Of a stretch of DNA of 24,302 nucleotides, positions 8,407-17,400 are shown piece after piece. The DNA is from Angelobacter sp036557225. Its GTDB lineage: Bacteria > Acidobacteriota > Terriglobia > Terriglobales > Acidobacteriaceae. The notes under the pieces are model-generated. The model ran no database searches. It saw nothing but the letters and a program-made list of their open reading frames with translations, and was not told the origin of the DNA. The position numbers and the translations under genes were made by a program. Within the stretch, counting starts at the first letter, position 1. Each line of letters opens with the position of its first letter. Where the stretch lies: positions 1 to 24,302 of the forward strand of contig DATBHX010000023.1 of the NCBI GenBank assembly GCA_036557225.1. The letters run 5' to 3'.

Positions 8407-9744
8407 TTATTGCACCGTCAGATTTACGGTGCTGATCGCTGTTGCTCCGCCGTTGGCGCTGCTGGCTGTAACTGTAATCGCAAATGTGCCTGTCGGCGTG
8501 CCGGGACGGTTCGCGCCATGGCTTCCGCCACATCCCGCGATGGCAAGCAACGCAAGCGTGGCAAAAGTTGCGGCCAGTCTCCACCTGAATCTTCGACTGC
8601 CACCCAGCGTGATGAATGCCAAAGCCAGAGAAGCAAGTACACCAAATACGAAAGGTGGAACAGTCCCGGCGGTCCTTGAAGATGTAGACGAACCCGCCGT
8701 TGTCGCAATGCTGAGAGTCACCTGCCCAGTAGCGGTAACAGACGATGGATTAAAGCTGCAGGTGGCAAGCGCGGGCAATCCGCTGCAGGCAAATGTAATC
8801 GCGCCCAGATTTGAACCGCTGTCGGCGGTTACGTTCAGAACACTGGTTGCAGTTCCGCCGGCTGTCACCGTCACGCTGGTCGTTTGAGCCGCAAGCGCCA
8901 GCACCGGATTGATCTGCGTGGGGTCGCTGGCTGTATCGTTCGTGGTATCGGTTTCGTTTCCGCCAGAGACAGAGACCGTGTTGGTCACGCTTGCCGGAGC
9001 GCTTTTCGCGACGTTGACGGTGAGCGTGATCGGCTCAAAGCTTGTGCCGGCGAACAGGGTATCACCGCGCGTGCACTGCAAGGGAGAAAGAGTGCAGTTC
9101 CAGTTAGGACCACTGAGGTCGGTGGCGGTAAGGCCTGAAGGCAGATTGTCATTGACCGTGATGATCGCGGTGGTGTCAGCACCGCCGGAATTGGAAACCG
9201 TGATGGTGTAGGTCGCGCCGGTCTGCGGGCTCAGGAAATTTCCCGTATGTGAAAGTGCAATCGTCAGGTCCGGGACAACGACACTTACCGTCGCTGTCGC
9301 GGTGCCGCCGGTGCCGCCTTCATTCGACGTGATCGGGTCCGTTGTATTCACCTGATCGCCGGCAGTAGTTGCCAGCACATCCACGGAAAACGTACAGCTG
9401 CTGTTGGCAAGAATCGTCGCGCCGGTCATGTTGAGGCTGGTGGCCAACGTAGTCACCAGGCTTGTATCGCAGCTGCCGCTCACGCTGTCAGGGTTGGCAA
9501 TCAGCAGGCCCGCCGGCATGTTGTCATTGAAGCTGACGCCGGTCAGGTCCGTCGCGGGATTGGGATTGGTGATGGTGAAAGTGAGGGTAACGCTTTCATT
9601 CAGGCCGACCGTCGCCGAAGCGAATGACTTGTCGATGGTGGGCGGAGATTGTGCCAGCGCCGGCCCGGCGTAAGCAAACATCAACAGGCACAGGATGGTG
9701 ATCAATTTCGGTGTTCTTATCGATGACATGAATGCGTAACTCAC
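8407..9744 (-). CDS. Secreted DUF11/Ig-like repeat protein with two-helix AGCGG C-terminal module
   Basis: A 445-residue surface protein. A signal peptide (about residues 1-31, ending ALAQ) is followed by two DUF11-type repeats: one around VTLTFTITNPNPATDLTGVSFNDNMP, the next around GATYTITVSNSGGADTTAIITVNDNLP. A third Ig-like domain follows (SVTVTAGGTATS to TLSIATTAGS). The C-terminal module has a hydrophobic helix (about 358-378), SRRFRWR, and a second hydrophobic helix ending in AIAGCGG (C405 in a lipobox-like context). It closes with GTPTGTFAITVTASS...VNLTVQ. I recall this arrangement from acidobacterial surface proteins and read it as an anchoring or sorting module, by inference. The GTG start overlaps the upstream stop as GTGA, implying translational coupling. 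An ATG five codons later is an alternative. Confidence 0.82.
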   Translation of the reverse strand: MSYAFMSSIRTPKLITILCLLMFAYAGPALAQSPPTIDKSFASATVGLNESVTLTFTITNPNPATDLTGVSFNDNMPAGLLIANPDSVSGSCDTSLVTTLATSLNMTGATILANSSCTFSVDVLATTAGDQVNTTDPITSNEGGTGGTATATVSVVVPDLTIALSHTGNFLSPQTGATYTITVSNSGGADTTAIITVNDNLPSGLTATDLSGPNWNCTLSPLQCTRGDTLFAGTSFEPITLTVNVAKSAPASVTNTVSVSGGNETDTTNDTASDPTQINPVLALAAQTTSVTVTAGGTATSVLNVTADSGSNLGAITFACSGLPALATCSFNPSSVTATGQVTLSIATTAGSSTSSRTAGTVPPFVFGVLASLALAFITLGGSRRFRWRLAATFATLALLAIAGCGGSHGANRPGTPTGTFAITVTASSANGGATAISTVNLTVQ

Positions 9745-10475
9745 TTTTGCTGAGAATGGTCTTTCATCGTGTAGCCGGCAGGAGTCTGAAACAACGCTGC
9801 ATCAGGCGCACCAGGCGCGATGTTGATGAGCCTGGTGCTGTGCGTCACTGCCTGAGGAAGCTGCGTGATGGATAGCAGCTCTACCTTCAGCTCGGCGGAA
9901 AACCACGATTCGGAAGTCACGAGCTGGGCTTTGTCTCCGGTCGCGCGATGTGTGCTCCGGCTGCCGGTTACGCTGAAACCTTCCATGGTCATGGTGCCCA
10001 GGTCTTCCGATCCCGCCGTTGGACGAGCCGCGTTGCGACGAACCTGCGCGGCGGCGATCAGCTTAAGTTGCTTTGCCGAGAGGGCTGGGGCCTGCGGCAA
10101 GTGGTAGACATCGCCTGTCCTGGCTTCTACGTTCAGCACCATGCTGATCTGCAGCAACGGATCGAAGATGGTAATCAAATGGCGCGGTGCGGCGCCCGGA
10201 CCGGTGGTTAGCTCGGTCTCAACGTGCGTGCGGCCCTCGGCATCGCGAAACACCTTACCGTGGGTTTCCACCAGCGCCCGGCTGCCGTCGGAGAGCAGCT
10301 GCGTTGACTGGTTTAGTACATCGGCGGAAAAAGGCGCTCCGGCAACAGAACGCAGGTTGATGCCCGCCGACAAAGTGCCGGTAAAAGCGGGGGCTGTCTT
10401 TCCGCTACTCTGGCCGAACGATGCTGGAGCGCTGAACAGAAGAATGCAACAGACTACTACCCAGGCTGTTTTCAT
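9741..10475 (-). CDS. Secreted protein of unknown function, coupled to the DUF11 protein gene
   Basis: A 244-residue exported protein. I place the start at the ATG giving MKTAWVVVCCILLFSAPASFGQ, a clear Sec signal peptide, because GGGAG lies 7 nt upstream. A 45-codon upstream extension lacks a signal peptide or ribosome-binding site and is rejected. The mature part looks soluble and beta-rich, with no transmembrane segment. Notable stretches are LLSDGSRALVETHGKVFRDAEGRT and, late, LINIAPGAPDAALFQTPAGYTMKD, of a kind seen in acidobacterial secreted proteins of unknown role. It overlaps the DUF11 gene by 4 nt, so the two are probably translated together at the envelope. A TACAAT -10 candidate lies at 10505-10500. 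I do not recognise a named family. Confidence 0.8.
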   Translation of the reverse strand: MKTAWVVVCCILLFSAPASFGQSSGKTAPAFTGTLSAGINLRSVAGAPFSADVLNQSTQLLSDGSRALVETHGKVFRDAEGRTHVETELTTGPGAAPRHLITIFDPLLQISMVLNVEARTGDVYHLPQAPALSAKQLKLIAAAQVRRNAARPTAGSEDLGTMTMEGFSVTGSRSTHRATGDKAQLVTSESWFSAELKVELLSITQLPQAVTHSTRLINIAPGAPDAALFQTPAGYTMKDHSQQK

Positions 10476-10579
10476 GATTTCTCCCGGAAGGATGGCGACA
10501 TTGTACTCGGAATTTTTTTGCTCCCAGAAAAATAAAATCTGCTTTGCCGGCGGTTGAGCGCTTTCATTCCCCAAACTCA

Positions 10580-10616
10580 TTAAAAACAAAATCCCCCGTT
10601 GTCTTTTCAACGGGGG
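10580..10616 (-). terminator. Intrinsic terminator after the UGDH-like gene
   Basis: CCCCCGTTG (10593-10601) pairs perfectly with CAACGGGGG (10608-10616) around a 6-nt loop. On the minus strand it is followed by a T-rich tail (ATTTTGTTTTTAA). It lies 40 nt past the stop of the UGDH-like gene and upstream of the secreted-protein operon. Confidence 0.9.
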
Positions 10617-10655
10617 AAATTCTTAGCTTGAGGCTCAGGCTTTTACGTTAGCTCT

Positions 10656-11921
10656 CTACGCGCGGCCCACACCCAGATACTCAAAGCCCAGCGCCTTCAT
10701 CCGCGGACCATCGAGCAGGTTCTTGGTGTCCACCACCACCGGATTGCGAATGATGCGGCGAATGCGGTCAAAGTCGAGCGTACGGAACTCCGGCCAGCCG
10801 GTGCCCAGCACCAGCGCATCAGCGCCTTCCGCCACCGAGTAAGCCGAGTCGCAATACCGGACGTTGCCGGTCAGCTCCTGCTGCGCGTCCGGCATGGCGA
10901 TGGGATCGTAGGCCTTCACATGCGCGCCGCTCTCCATCAACCGGCGAGCCAGGCGGATGGAGCCCGAGCTGACCACCGAGTTGGTATTCGGCTTGAACGC
11001 CAGGCCCAGCAAACCAACCTGCTTGCCATCCAGCGACTGCAGCGCTCCCGAGATCTTCTGCATGATGCGTCCGCAAAATTCCTGGTTCACCTCGCGCGCC
11101 GCGGTCAGGATCTTGAGCGAGACGCCTGAACCGGCCGCCAGATTGGCCAGAGCGTCCATATCGGATTCCGTAAAGCTGCCGCCCAGCGATCCAGGCTGCA
11201 GGCAGCGCGGCGCAATGCGCTTGTCCAGGCCAAGTGCCAGCGCCAGATCGACTGCATCGGCGCTGATGCGTTCGCACAAGCTGGAGAGCTCATTGATGAA
11301 CGAAACTTTTGTTGCCAGGAAGGCCGTGGAAGCTTCACGTACCAGTTCCGCTGTCTCATGCGTGGTCACTATCACCGGAACGCCGCGCATCACCAGCGGC
11401 CTATACAGGGCTTTGAGCGAAGTTACCGCCGCGTTTGAATTCGTGCCCAGCACAATGCGATCAGGCCAGTTGAAGTCTTCTACCGCACAGCCTTCAGACA
11501 GGAAGAGCGGATGCGACACAACCGTGATCTGCCGGCCGGAAGCTTTCAGCCGTTCTTCAATCCGCCGCGCCGTGCCCACAGGCACAGGCGTTACCAGCAC
11601 CAGAATCTGCCCGTGATCGCAGTAGTTGGCCACCTCCATGGAGATGGCTTCCATGTCGCGGTTCGCGTCTTCCGCCAGATAAATGATCTCGGCCCGCTGC
11701 ACCATCGACTGCAGGTGTGTGGAGTACATAAGGCGGCCGGAGCGAACGCCGCGGCGCACAATGTCACTTAGATTCTTTTCATGGAAGGGCAAAATGCCGC
11801 TGGCTAACAGGGTGGTGTTAACCGAATCACTTCCGTAGGCGGTTACGGGAACGCCGAAATCGGCAAGGCATGCAGCAACCACAGTCCCCAGATATCCACA
11901 ACCGTAGACGCCGATCTGCAT
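10656..11921 (-). CDS. UDP-glucose/GDP-mannose dehydrogenase-family protein lacking catalytic residues
   Basis: A 421-residue protein with the full UGDH fold order: N-terminal Rossmann domain (GVYGCGYLG, 4-12), central helix region, and C-terminal UDP-binding domain (GLLGLAFKPNT, AYDP). Family members oxidise UDP-glucose to UDP-glucuronate using a Cys in GGSCFPKD, a Lys and Asn in the central helix, and a Glu in NPEFLREG. Here those positions read GGSFTESD (F250 instead of Cys), ELVREASTAF (R195 and T199), and HPLFLSEG (L139 instead of Glu). The usual AVGTP block is AEDAN and the TDDxR block is TNSVV. The frame is intact, so this looks like a preserved non-catalytic homologue. The ATG has AGGAG 5 nt upstream. 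It is monocistronic, with its own terminator and tandem palindromes upstream. Confidence 0.85.
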   Translation of the reverse strand: MQIGVYGCGYLGTVVAACLADFGVPVTAYGSDSVNTTLLASGILPFHEKNLSDIVRRGVRSGRLMYSTHLQSMVQRAEIIYLAEDANRDMEAISMEVANYCDHGQILVLVTPVPVGTARRIEERLKASGRQITVVSHPLFLSEGCAVEDFNWPDRIVLGTNSNAAVTSLKALYRPLVMRGVPVIVTTHETAELVREASTAFLATKVSFINELSSLCERISADAVDLALALGLDKRIAPRCLQPGSLGGSFTESDMDALANLAAGSGVSLKILTAAREVNQEFCGRIMQKISGALQSLDGKQVGLLGLAFKPNTNSVVSSGSIRLARRLMESGAHVKAYDPIAMPDAQQELTGNVRYCDSAYSVAEGADALVLGTGWPEFRTLDFDRIRRIIRNPVVVDTKNLLDGPRMKALGFEYLGVGRA

Positions 11922-12203
11922 AAAATCTCCTGGAGAAAACTAGAGCCACGGCGACTCGGGGGAGTGAGGGTTCGCCAAGTATCTTTTTTATTTTTTGTTT
12001 GTGCAGCTGACTTACTTGAGCAGGACGATTAGAAGCTTTTACTTAGTACATGTGCAATATGGAATTAGTACATGTACCATGCGGAAAGTCCATGCACGTT
12101 CGATGTTTAGCGCCGGTACTGATCGCCAAACCCGCATTTTTAGCGGCTGATCTCATCCTTGCGATCACGAACCTTATGTGCAATCCCTTGCACCATGGAA
12201 GGT
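11922..12203. other. Intergenic region upstream of the UGDH-like gene, no gene seen
   Basis: AT-richer than its surroundings. Besides the tandem palindromes at 12043-12078 it holds a small inverted repeat, GTGCAA-TCCC-TTGCAC (12178-12193), just past the VOC gene stop, and a second ATGTGCAAT (12176-12184) matching one in the palindrome region. A minus-strand promoter could use TCTAAT (5 of 6 to the -10) at about 12035-12030, with a weak TTGCAC -35 inside the palindrome zone. Confidence 0.4.
12043..12078. promoter_or_regulatory. Tandem palindromic operator candidate, 22-bp period
   Basis: TTAGTACATGT occurs at 12043-12053 and again at 12065-12075, exactly 22 bp apart. Each copy is part of a palindrome: GTACATGTGC (near-perfect) and GTACATGTAC (perfect). 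Two helical turns of spacing would place bound dimers on one face of the DNA. The sites lie about 120-157 bp upstream of the UGDH-like start, around a possible -35. The repeat is seen; regulation is inference. Confidence 0.5.
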
Positions 12204-12593
12204 TCAGTCGACTTTTATCTCGATCTTGTTTCCATCAGGATCGCGCACGAAGATTGAGAGCCCTTTGCCCTTAGCGCCATTGTTTACCTCCGCCTGGGTT
12301 GGATCCAGGCCTTTACGCTTCAACGTGGCGATGACATCGTAAATGCTTGATCCTGTGGCAGATAGGCAGATATGTTCTTCGCTCAGATTGGCCGGTGGCG
12401 CAGGGTTTGTAGGCGAAGCCTCAAACAAATCGATCAGCGACTCACCCGCGCGCAGGGTGACCGTGTTGTAGCCGGCCTTGGCTTTGCCTTCCTGTTCCAG
12501 GGTCAATCCCAGGCCTTCAGTGTAAAAGCTCTTCATGGCAACGAGCCTTTTGGTCACCAGCGCAATGTGGTCAACGCCCTTATAGGCAAACAC
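12204..12593 (-). CDS. VOC-superfamily protein (glyoxalase/dioxygenase-like)
   Basis: A 129-residue single-subunit vicinal-oxygen-chelate protein. It has two beta-alpha-beta-beta-beta halves: VDHIALVTKRLVAMKSFYTEGLGL in the first, and EHICLSATGSSIYDVIATLKRKG plus IFVRDPDGNKIEI in the second. Likely metal ligands at family positions are H9, E58, H74 and E125, so the site appears complete. The layout resembles methylmalonyl-CoA epimerase or glyoxalase I small forms, but the substrate cannot be told from sequence. The start is GTG with no well-spaced Shine-Dalgarno, so it is uncertain. It is divergent from the NTF2-like gene across 174 bp. Confidence 0.82.
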   Translation of the reverse strand: MFAYKGVDHIALVTKRLVAMKSFYTEGLGLTLEQEGKAKAGYNTVTLRAGESLIDLFEASPTNPAPPANLSEEHICLSATGSSIYDVIATLKRKGLDPTQAEVNNGAKGKGLSIFVRDPDGNKIEIKVD

Positions 12594-12767
12594 GCTTCAT
12601 TCTGTCGCTTCGCTCCCCAGCGCTCAAGCTATTTCTTCGCCTCGTACCTATCTCTGCACCCTAACAGTTCAGTCGTTTCGCTCCAAACGGCCCCCAAAGT
12701 CCGCTTACTCGGGTGCAGCCGGCGCACACTTCATTTACGATAGTCCGGCTCTGGAGCAGCAATCGCC

Positions 12768-13166
12768 ATGGCCAATCCAATTGAGATCGTTCTCGAGTTC
12801 GAACACGCAATCAACGCTCGCAATCCTGACACAATCTGCTCGCTCATGACCTCCGACGGCGAGTTCATTGACTCTCTCGGCAATCCTATTCAAGGGGTGG
12901 AGAAGCTGCGTGCCGCCTGGACTGGTTATTTCAAGATGGTTCCGGATTACTCCGTCTCACATTCGGAGATCTTTGCTGACGGAAACACTGTGGCGGTTTT
13001 CGGCTCGGCGCAGGGAACGTTCTCAAAAGATGGAACGCTCGCGAAAGAGAATTTCTGGAAGGCTCCCGCGGCCTGGCGGGCCGTGATCAAAGATAGCAAG
13101 GTCGCCGTATGGCAGGTCTATGCCGATAACGAACCCATTCGCGCCATCATGCGCAGGCATGCCTGA
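12768..13166 (+). CDS. NTF2-like/SnoaL-type small protein
   Basis: A 132-residue cytoplasmic protein with the NTF2-like alpha+beta cone pattern. It has an N-terminal helix (NPIEIVLEFEHAINARN), LMTSDGEFIDSLGNPIQGVEKLRAAWTGYF, then strands around VPDYSVSHSEIFADGNTVAVFGSAQGTF, and a final WRAVIKDSKVAVWQVYADNEPI. Such proteins are isomerases, cyclases or simple ligand binders; no specific activity can be assigned. The ATG has only a distant GGAG (about 11 nt). The stop lies 7 nt from the stop of the convergent TonB-C-domain gene, with no terminator between them. Confidence 0.8.
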   Translation: MANPIEIVLEFEHAINARNPDTICSLMTSDGEFIDSLGNPIQGVEKLRAAWTGYFKMVPDYSVSHSEIFADGNTVAVFGSAQGTFSKDGTLAKENFWKAPAAWRAVIKDSKVAVWQVYADNEPIRAIMRRHA

Positions 13167-13173
13167 ACCTTGC

Positions 13174-14259
13174 CTATTGCGAAACAAACTCCACGTTGAT
13201 AAAGGCTTCCATCTGGTGGCCGGCCCAGACCCGTTCAACCTGCTGCGTATAAACGCCGCGCTTCACCAGATCGAGTGCTGACTGGCCCAGCGCGGCGCCT
13301 GAGTTTTCCACCAGCTCGGCGTCGCCTACCTTGCCGTTGCGATCAAGGCTGACGTGCACAATCACCGGCTGCATCACCGCCGCGCCGGGGGCCACGGGAA
13401 TAATCCGCGGGAAGCGCATGACTCCGCCCAGAAGCGGTCCCGGGCCATGCGTTTTCATCTGCTCGGTGGGCGTAAGCAGGTTGCCGCCGGAGATGGCGTC
13501 GGCCAGGCTTTCAATGCGGGCATCGAGCACTGTGTTGCCGCCTTCAATGATCGAGAACTGGCGCGCCACCACTCGTCCGTGAAAGCGCAGCGGGTTGGTG
13601 TAATCGTAGACCACGTAAACCCCGGGAACGTCGGAGAGCATCTGCAGAAGCCCGGTTTTGTTTTCAATGCAGAACTCGCGCTCAATCCAGCGGCGTCCCG
13701 GCGTGGGCGTGGCTTCCGCCATCTCGCCCGAACTCAGAACGCAGGTCAACTCTTTCCCTTTCCAGCTGGCTGTCGCAGTCCTGATCAGCGTATGGGCCTG
13801 CTGTATGTTGATCGGCCAGAAGATCGCGCCGCGCAGCATTTGCACGCGGATGGGGATAAAGGCGCTTATCTTGTCGTCAAAGATCCGGCCGCCGCTGAAG
13901 ACCCGGTCCAGCGAGAAATCGCCCAGATGCGCCGTCCAGCGCGACGTGGTGGGATCAATCCACGTTTCTTCCATCTCCCCGGCGCCTGTGGCCTGCACGT
14001 TGCCGTTGGCGTTGAACGTTACATGCAGAGAAAATGAAGCGCTTCCCGGAGCATGCAGATCAGAATTCTGGCGGGCACGCTCCAATAAGCTCAGGACCGC
14101 GCTGCGTTCTTCCGGCGTGCTCGGTATCTGTGTTGCTCCGGTAACCAATTCAAGAGGATCTGAAGGAACCGGCGCTACGGGCGGCCGATCCTGGCAAAAG
14201 CCAATGGCAGCGAATAAAACAACCAGGAAGGATAGTTGCAGTCTTCTTGTGGCAAGCAT
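13174..14259 (-). CDS. Secreted protein with TonB C-terminal-like domain
   Basis: A 361-residue exported protein. The N-terminus MLATRRLQLSFLVVLFAAIGFCQ is a signal peptide. The middle (about 45-280) is a beta-rich domain with several conserved-looking Trp and Cys residues. The last 75 or so residues (VIVHVSLDRNGKVGDAELVENSG to FINVEFV) match the TonB C-terminal fold, including the typical V-x-V-x-V-D-x-x-G-x-V strand-turn. Classical TonB has an uncleaved N-terminal anchor and a Pro-rich spacer. Here the anchor looks like a cleavable signal and the spacer is replaced by a folded domain, so it is probably not an energy transducer for receptors. GGAG lies 8 nt before the ATG. Role unknown. Confidence 0.8.
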   Translation of the reverse strand: MLATRRLQLSFLVVLFAAIGFCQDRPPVAPVPSDPLELVTGATQIPSTPEERSAVLSLLERARQNSDLHAPGSASFSLHVTFNANGNVQATGAGEMEETWIDPTTSRWTAHLGDFSLDRVFSGGRIFDDKISAFIPIRVQMLRGAIFWPINIQQAHTLIRTATASWKGKELTCVLSSGEMAEATPTPGRRWIEREFCIENKTGLLQMLSDVPGVYVVYDYTNPLRFHGRVVARQFSIIEGGNTVLDARIESLADAISGGNLLTPTEQMKTHGPGPLLGGVMRFPRIIPVAPGAAVMQPVIVHVSLDRNGKVGDAELVENSGAALGQSALDLVKRGVYTQQVERVWAGHQMEAFINVEFVSQ

Positions 14260-14428
14260 CTGATAACTCCGTGCGATCAGTCTTACGCTTCCCCCGGTAC
14301 TACGTGCAGGATATGGTATTCCTGCTCTGCTCCTATCGCAAGGCGAGTTTTGCTAAACAGATGTTAAACACAGCGCGGCGTGCAACCGTAGATGATCGCG
14401 GGGCGAAATGCTGGTATCCAAGGCGGTC

Positions 14429-17400
14429 TTACTGATTGCTGAGTGCTGAGCCTGCCCCGGCGTGCCGAGGGTGCTGAGTGCTCTCTTCATGCCATTGCTG
14501 CATCGATCGCACGTTGACTTCATTGCGCTGCAGCGCGGCAATGCCTTCAGCTGCAGCCCAGGCTGCGGCCATGGTGGTAATCGTGGGGATGCGTCCCGTG
14601 ACGGCAGCGCGACGAATGGCCTTTTCATCGAACCACGGTTCCGCGCCGTGCGGCGTATTTACCACAAGCTGCACGCGGTCGCCCTTGATCAGGTCCACCA
14701 CGTTCGGACGGCCTTCCTTTACCTTGTACACGCGATCTACATTCAGCCCGGCTTTTTCCAGGCGGTCAGCAGTTCCATGCGTGGCGACAAGACTGAATCC
14801 CAGTTCGACGAACCTGCGCGCCAGCTCAATCGATTCGTGTTTGTAACGGTCCACCACGCTGATGAAGACGGTGCCGCGTGTTGGCAACGCCTGTCCCGCC
14901 GAAAGCTGCGCTTTGGCAAAGGCCTCGCCGAAAGTGTCGGCTGAGCCCATCACTTCACCGGTGGATTTCATCTCCGGACCAAGCACGGTATCGACACCCG
15001 GGAATTTGTTCCAGGGGAAGACCGGGGACTTCACAAAGTATCCGACGCCGGTGGCGAGGTCAGTACTTTGCTCGACGTTGGCCGGCAGGAACTCGCGCAG
15101 CTTGCGGCCGGTCATGAGCCGCGCGGCAATCTTGGCCAGCGGCACGCCTGTTGCCTTGGAGACGTAAGGCACTGTGCGCGAAGCGCGCGGATTGACCTCA
15201 ATCACGAAGACTTTTTCATTCTGGATGGCGAACTGAATATTCATCAGCCCGACCACCTTGAGCGCGCGCGCGAGCTTGAAAGTGTAGTCACGAATGATAT
15301 TCAGCACGCGGTCAGACAGATTGACCGAGGGCAGCACGCAGGAAGAATCGCCGGAGTGGATCCCCGCTTCTTCAATATGCTGCATGATGCCGCCGATGAC
15401 GATGTCTTCGCCGTCGGAAAGAGCGTCTACGTCAACTTCAATCGCGTCTTCCAGGAAATGGTCGACCAGCACCGGCCGCTGCTGCGAATACTCGACCGCC
15501 TCTTTCATGTAGCGAACCACGCTCTCGTCATCGTAAGCGATCACCATGGCGCGTCCGCCGAGCACATATGAAGGCCGCACCAATACCGGATATCCGGCCT
15601 TGCGTGCGCCCGCAACCGCTTCTTCCACGCTGGTGGCAATCGCTCCCGGGGGCTGCGGGATATCAAGTTCCTCCAGCAGCTTGCCGAAGCGTTTGCGGTC
15701 TTCAGCCAGGTCAATCGACTCCGGCGACGTACCAATGATGGCGACGCCCGCGCCTTTCAACGGCAGGGCCAGGTTGAGCGGCGTCTGTCCACCAAACTGC
15801 ACGATCACGCCCACCGGAGCGCCTCCCTGCGATTCATGCTGGTAGACGGCCAACACGTCTTCAAAGGTCAGCGGCTCAAAGTAGAGGCGGTCACTGGTGT
15901 CATAGTCGGTGGAAACCGTCTCCGGATTGCAATTGACCATGATGGTTTCGTAACCATCATCACGCAGGGCGAAAGCGGCGTGGCAGCAGCAATAATCGAA
16001 TTCAATGCCCTGGCCAATCCGGTTCGGCCCGCTGCCCAGGATAATGATCTTCTTTTTCGCAGTCGGCGGTGCTTCGTCTTCGTCTTCGTAGGTGGAGTAG
16101 AAGTACGGCGTGTAACTTTCGAATTCGGCGGCACAGGTGTCGACGAGTTTGTATACCGGCCGAACACCGCTACCTTCGCGCATGCGCCGCACGGTTTGCA
16201 CGCCGGCTTTGATGGAGAGCGCCAGCCGGTCATCGGAAATCCCCAACCGCTTGGCCTTGCGCAATAGCTCTTTGCTCAGCGTTTCTGCCGAGTACTGCGC
16301 TACCTCGGTTTCCACAGCCGCGATTTCCTTGAGCTGATAGAGGAACCAGGGATCGATGCTGGTCATCTTGTGCAGTTCTTTTACGGTCATACCCTGGTGC
16401 AGCGCGTAGCGAATGTAGGTAAGGCGCTCGGGATGCGGCGTGACCAGCCGCTGCGTCACAATGCGCGGCTCAATCTTTTCCGCCCCGACCTTCTTGCCTG
16501 TCTCCAGCGAGCGTATGCCCTTCATCAGCGCTTCTTTGAAGGTACGGCCGATGGCCATGGCCTCGCCCACCGATTTCATCTGCGGTCCCAGGCCTTCATC
16601 CGCGCCGGGGAATTTTTCAAACTGCCACTTGGGAATCTTGACCACCACGTAATCGATGGTCGGCTCAAAGCAGGCCGGGGTTTTCTTGGTGATGTCGTTG
16701 GGAATCTCGTCCAGCGTGTAGCCGACGGCCAATTTTGCAGCGATCTTGGCGATCGGGAAACCAGTCGCTTTCGACGCCAGCGCCGACGAGCGCGAGACGC
16801 GCGGGTTCATCTCGATCACCACCATGCGTCCCGTAGCCGGATTCACCGCGTATTGAATATTGGAGCCGCCGGTCTCCACGCCGATCTCGCGGATCACCTT
16901 GATTGAGGCATCGCGCATGTGCTGGTATTCGCGGTCGGTCAGCGTCTGCGCCGGGGCCACGGTGATGGAATCACCGGTGTGCACGCCCATGGGATCGAAA
17001 TTCTCGATCGAGCAGACAATGATGACGTTATCCATCAGGTCGCGCATCACTTCCAGCTCGTATTCTTTCCAGCCTAGGACCGATTCTTCAATCAGCACTT
17101 CATGCACAGGTGAAAGATCCAGGCCGCGGGCCAGGATTTCCAGTAGCTCTTCGCGATTGTAAGCAATGCCGCCGCCGCTGCCGCCCAGCGTGAACGAAGG
17201 CCGGATGATCAACGGGAAGCCGATCTTGCCGGAGAAATCCAGGCCGTCTTTAAGATTGTTGATGAGCGCTGATTTGGGCACGTCGAGCCCGATCCGCGTC
17301 ATGGCGTCTTTGAAGAGCAGCCGGTCTTCCGCCATCTTGATGGCCCTGAGCTGCGCGCCTATCAACTCAACGTTGTATTTCTCAAGAATTCCGGAGTCGG

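Noticed and set aside
10476..10610. 45-residue N-terminal extension of the secreted protein
   Set aside because: The downstream ATG has a Shine-Dalgarno and begins a clean signal peptide; the extension crosses the terminator hairpin of the neighbouring gene.
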